The translations under genes were made by a program, and so were the position numbers. Source: Bacteroidia bacterium (GTDB lineage Bacteria; Bacteroidota; Bacteroidia; Bacteroidales; GCA-2748055). From it: DNA of 7,916 bases. Positions within the stretch are counted from its first letter, which is position 1. Each line of letters starts with the position of its first letter. The DNA lies in the NCBI GenBank assembly GCA_030596245.1, contig JAUVKN010000198.1, positions 1 through 7,916 on the forward strand, written 5' to 3'. The notes under the pieces are model-generated. The model did not search any database. It was not told the DNA's origin and saw nothing but the letters and a program-made list of their open reading frames with translations. Positions 5,320 through 7,916 of this stretch are shown here, in pieces.

Positions 5320-7137
5320 GTGTCGTATCGATATATATACCTTCTGATGCTTGCTTTGCTTTGCTGGAACTGTGCCCAGCAAGGATCTCCTGCGGGTGGT
5401 CCGAGGGATGAAGATCCTCCCAGGGTTGTGGAGAGTGAACCCCCAAACTACTCTACCCGGTTCGAAGCCAAAAAGATCCTTATCAGTTTCGATGAATACA
5501 TCGTACTGGATAACGTCAATCAGGAACTTATCGTATCACCCCCCATGAAGGAAAAACCTGAGGTCAAACTCAGAAATAAGACCCTGGTGATCCAGTTTGA
5601 AGAGACCCTGAAGGAAAACACCACCTATACTTTCAATTTTGGCAGCGCCATCAAAGATCTCCATGAAGGGAATAAATTACTCAATTTTGAATATGTTTTT
5701 TCGACGGGTGATGTACTCGATTCCCTTTCGGTGAAGGGAACCCTTAAGTATGCTAAAGATCTTTCTGTTCCTGAAGAACCGATCTCGATCTTGCTTTATG
5801 AAGATCTGAGAGATTCGGTTCCCCTGCTCGATATACCGCTCTTTGTGGGCAGATCTGATGACAGTGGAATTTTCAGCGTCAACAACCTGCGTCCCGATAC
5901 CTTTAAAATATTCGCCCTGAAAGACGGAAACAACAATCTCCTGTTTGATCTGCCCACAGAAGAGATTGCCTTTCTGGATACCTGCTTAATTGTCAATGCC
6001 GAGTTTGCCAGGTTACTCCTGATAGAAGCCGGACTTCATGATACCATCATGCTGGATACAGTAGTGAAAGTTGATATGCCTGCGGACACCTCGGACAGGT
6101 CGGAAATTGCATCAGACAGCATCATAGAAAGCGGACCGGACCTCAATTCCATTTATATAGACATGTTGTTATTTACAGAGGAGACAGAGATCCAATACAT
6201 TACCGATTATTCGAGGGAAGAGAGGAGAAAGATCCAGATGGTATTTGCCAAACCGTTGACCGACACATTCCTCTACAGGCCTATTTTGTCAGTCACCGAA
6301 ACACCCATAGATCTGTTGGAGTATTTCTCTCCGGGCAGGGACAGCCTGACCCTTTGGATCAGGGATTCCATAGATTATAAAAAGGATACCCTCAGGATGG
6401 AGTTGAAATTTACTGTGAAAGATACGACCAATCAATTTGTTACAAGGAGTGATACGTTGTTATTTTCATTCCGGGAGAAAAGCACCAAAAGAAAAAAAGA
6501 AGATCCAGAGGAACAACAACCGGAAAAACTGAAGGTTTCAACCATTCGCAAGGGCGGGGAGATCGACCTACACAGGAAACTCCCCTTAGATCTTAACCTG
6601 CCATTGCTGGCAATCAGGGATTCTTTGATCAGTTTTTATCACATCCCGGATTCAGTGGAAAAAGCGGAACCATTTCAGGTTTTTCCCGACACTTTATTGT
6701 TGAACAGGGGTTGGATTTCGGCTGACTGGAAATCGACTGCTCAGTATAGAATGATCCTCTATCCGGGAGCCATTGTAAGTATCTATCCGCTGGAGCATGA
6801 CACCCTTGATATTACGTTTAAAACACGAGACATCGAATATTATGGACAGATTCTGCTGAACCTGGAAAATGTTGGGAACCGGGTACTGGTTCAGCTGATA
6901 AATAAGAAAAAGGTGATCCGTGAACGGGAGGTTGATGCTTCAGGATTAATTACCTTCAGCTATCTGGTACCGGAAGATTACAGCATTAAGGTAATTCATG
7001 ATCTGAACGGGAACGGGAAATGGGATACTGGAAATTACATGGATAAAATACAACCCGAACCAGTGGAGTTCCTTCCGAAGAGTATCACAGTACGGTCCAA
7101 TTGGGACCATGATGTGACCATGATGCTTGAAAAATAG
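5320..7137 (+). CDS. Big_5 (Ig-like) domain lipoprotein
   Basis: From a GTG at 5320 this encodes 605 residues. Residues 4-14 are a short hydrophobic signal (RYIYLLMLALL), and Cys18 in WNCAQQGSPAGGP is the likely lipidated residue. The lipobox is poor (Asn at -1), but the C..GSPAGGPRDEDPP arrangement matches Bacteroidota lipoproteins of this type. Residues 33-130 form a Big_5 Ig-like domain (EPPNYSTRF, ISFDEYIVL, ELIVSPPM, YTFNFGSAIKD, FSTGD). The remainder is beta-rich, with two DxNxN-type loops (DGNNNLLFD at 202-210, DLNGNGKWD at 561-569) that could bind Ca2+. The protein is probably attached to the outer membrane or cell surface; its exact role is unknown. The frame stays open upstream to 4918, but that part lies antisense to lgt and before the promoter. 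TTG at 5299 would give a more basic N-terminus but leaves almost no leader; ATG at 5347 would leave too short a signal. Confidence 0.85.
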   Translation: MSYRYIYLLMLALLCWNCAQQGSPAGGPRDEDPPRVVESEPPNYSTRFEAKKILISFDEYIVLDNVNQELIVSPPMKEKPEVKLRNKTLVIQFEETLKENTTYTFNFGSAIKDLHEGNKLLNFEYVFSTGDVLDSLSVKGTLKYAKDLSVPEEPISILLYEDLRDSVPLLDIPLFVGRSDDSGIFSVNNLRPDTFKIFALKDGNNNLLFDLPTEEIAFLDTCLIVNAEFARLLLIEAGLHDTIMLDTVVKVDMPADTSDRSEIASDSIIESGPDLNSIYIDMLLFTEETEIQYITDYSREERRKIQMVFAKPLTDTFLYRPILSVTETPIDLLEYFSPGRDSLTLWIRDSIDYKKDTLRMELKFTVKDTTNQFVTRSDTLLFSFREKSTKRKKEDPEEQQPEKLKVSTIRKGGEIDLHRKLPLDLNLPLLAIRDSLISFYHIPDSVEKAEPFQVFPDTLLLNRGWISADWKSTAQYRMILYPGAIVSIYPLEHDTLDITFKTRDIEYYGQILLNLENVGNRVLVQLINKKKVIREREVDASGLITFSYLVPEDYSIKVIHDLNGNGKWDTGNYMDKIQPEPVEFLPKSITVRSNWDHDVTMMLEK

Positions 7138-7151
7138 ATTTATTCCCTGGC
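7138..7151. other. Convergent gene junction with no visible terminator
   Basis: Only 14 nt separate the stop of the Big_5 lipoprotein gene from the stop of the ROK gene on the other strand. No GC-rich hairpin with a T-run is seen here. The nearest inverted repeat is a weak 5-bp stem (GGTCC/GGACC, 7094-7108) inside the lipoprotein gene, without a T tract. Confidence 0.5.
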
Positions 7152-7916
7152 CTAACTATCGAGACGTTTCCAGATCAATGCAGCGGCTCCCAGTACGGCG
7201 ATATTCTTTTTCAAGAGGGCAGAGGGAACAATATCAATCTTGTCACGGTAAATGGGAAAAAGGTGCTCTTCCATGCTCTTTTTGGCAGGATCGATGATCC
7301 ATTTCCCCGCCTTGGCCAGTCCCCCGAACAGGAATATTTTTGAAGGACTAATGTGTGCCACTGAATCGGCCAGGCATCTGCCCAGCAGGAAGCCGGTTCT
7401 TTCAAAAGCTTTGATGGCAATGGGATCACCCGATTCAGCCAGGGAGGTGATTATTTTTGGTTTCAGTTTAGAAAAAGGAATCTTGCGAAAGGCACTTTCC
7501 ACGTTCTCTTCAGCAAGAAGCTCAAAGATGGTACGTTTAATACCTGTTGCAGAAACATAAGTTTCCATGCAGCCCCTTTTGCCACAACCACATTGCCGGC
7601 CATCGGCCACGGCTCTTACATGGCCCAGTTCTCCGGCAAAACCATCGCTTCCATAGACTATATCTCCATTAACGACCAGCCCACTTCCCAATCCGGTTCC
7701 CAGGGTAATCATAATAAAGTTTTTAAGTCCGACGGCATCACCAAATAGCATTTCTCCGAGGGCGGCAGCATTGGCATCGTTGGTAACTACAGTGGGAACA
7801 TGAAACTGGTTCTCCATGAGTTTCACAAATTCAATTTTTCCTTTCCAGGCCAGGTTTGGTGAATTCTCGATGGAACCGGAGTAGTAATTTCCATTGGGAG
7901 CTCCCACACCTATTCC
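7152..7916 (-). CDS. ROK-family sugar kinase (glucokinase-like), N-terminus cut by window edge
   Basis: The frame is open from the right edge to a TAG at 7152, giving the last 254 residues of a ROK protein of roughly 320. The visible part begins GIGVGAPNGNYYSG, a typical internal ROK segment, so the GTG at 7907 is not the real start. Motifs in order (visible-part numbering): NDANAAALGE with the catalytic-base Asp47; the phosphate-binding stretch ITLGTGLGSGLV (about 70-81); GELGHV (95-100); and the zinc-binding CGCGKRGCMET (Cys109, Cys111, Cys116), which with His99 forms the ROK zinc site. The C-terminal IFLFGGLAKAG and VLGAAALIW complete the ATPase fold. No N-terminal DNA-binding domain can be checked because that end is missing, but the sequence resembles ROK kinases rather than repressors. 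Glucokinase (ATP plus glucose to glucose-6-phosphate) is the likely activity; other hexoses or N-acetylated sugars are possible. Confidence 0.92.
   Translation of the reverse strand, partial: GIGVGAPNGNYYSGSIENSPNLAWKGKIEFVKLMENQFHVPTVVTNDANAAALGEMLFGDAVGLKNFIMITLGTGLGSGLVVNGDIVYGSDGFAGELGHVRAVADGRQCGCGKRGCMETYVSATGIKRTIFELLAEENVESAFRKIPFSKLKPKIITSLAESGDPIAIKAFERTGFLLGRCLADSVAHISPSKIFLFGGLAKAGKWIIDPAKKSMEEHLFPIYRDKIDIVPSALLKKNIAVLGAAALIWKRLDS

Noticed and set aside
7094..7108. Inverted repeat GGTCC-AATTG-GGACC as a possible terminator
   Set aside because: The stem is only 5 bp, lies within coding sequence and is not followed by a T tract.
7104..7125. Tandem 11-nt repeat around GACCATGATG
   Set aside because: It lies at the end of the lipoprotein gene, has only two imperfect copies and encodes an ordinary Asp/His/Met stretch; no sign of a regulatory or mobile element.
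4519..7835. A 12-mer CACAAATTCAAT occurring three times (4519, 4729, 7824)
   Set aside because: All copies lie in coding sequence and encode an Ile-Glu-Phe-Val stretch in lgt and ROK proteins, so this is shared amino-acid and codon use, not a dispersed repeat.
7905..7907. GTG as the start of the ROK gene
   Set aside because: The preceding codons (Gly-Ile-Gly) continue the conserved ROK motif, so the gene extends beyond the window edge.

Overview
The window looks like chromosomal DNA from a member of the Bacteroidota, probably near Bacteroidales/Marinilabiliales. Three things suggest this: promoter -7 boxes of the TAnnTTTG type at three gene starts, no clear Shine-Dalgarno sequences, and a lipoprotein with an N-terminal Big_5 (Ig-like) domain of a kind typical of this phylum. 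The assignment is inferred from protein and promoter style, not from a marker gene. No rRNA, tRNA, CRISPR array, insertion sequence or phage gene was seen.

Layout. Positions 1-347 (minus) hold the N-terminal part of a membrane-anchored coiled-coil protein that runs off the left edge. Positions 381-5217 (minus) hold a compact six-gene set, transcribed in the order lgt (prolipoprotein diacylglyceryl transferase), zupT-like ZIP metal importer, zinc-type CDF exporter, second CDF transporter, RIC/YtfE-like hemerythrin di-iron protein, LuxR-type regulator. Junctions are 5 nt, 1 nt, an overlap of about 53 nt, 1 nt and a 4-nt ATGA overlap, so this is almost certainly one operon, read from a promoter at about 5247-5275. 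Positions 5218-5319 are a divergent promoter region. Positions 5320-7137 (plus) encode a large Big_5-domain lipoprotein, itself a likely Lgt substrate. Positions 7152-7916 (minus) hold the C-terminal part of a ROK-family sugar kinase that runs off the right edge.

How the genes may work together. The operon combines lipoprotein maturation, divalent-metal uptake (ZIP), divalent-metal efflux (two CDFs with different metal-site residues), and a di-iron protein coupled to a DNA-binding regulator. The most unusual part is the last pair. The hemerythrin protein keeps all six di-iron ligands at YtfE-like spacing but has lost the Cys-Cys motif of the N-terminal ScdA_N/DUF542 domain. The regulator overlapping it has a receiver-like domain without the phospho-acceptor aspartate. 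A plausible but unproven reading is a phosphorylation-independent sensor-regulator pair responding to O2, NO, redox state or iron, tied to metal homeostasis. The rest of the window is ordinary core or near-core Bacteroidota gene content.
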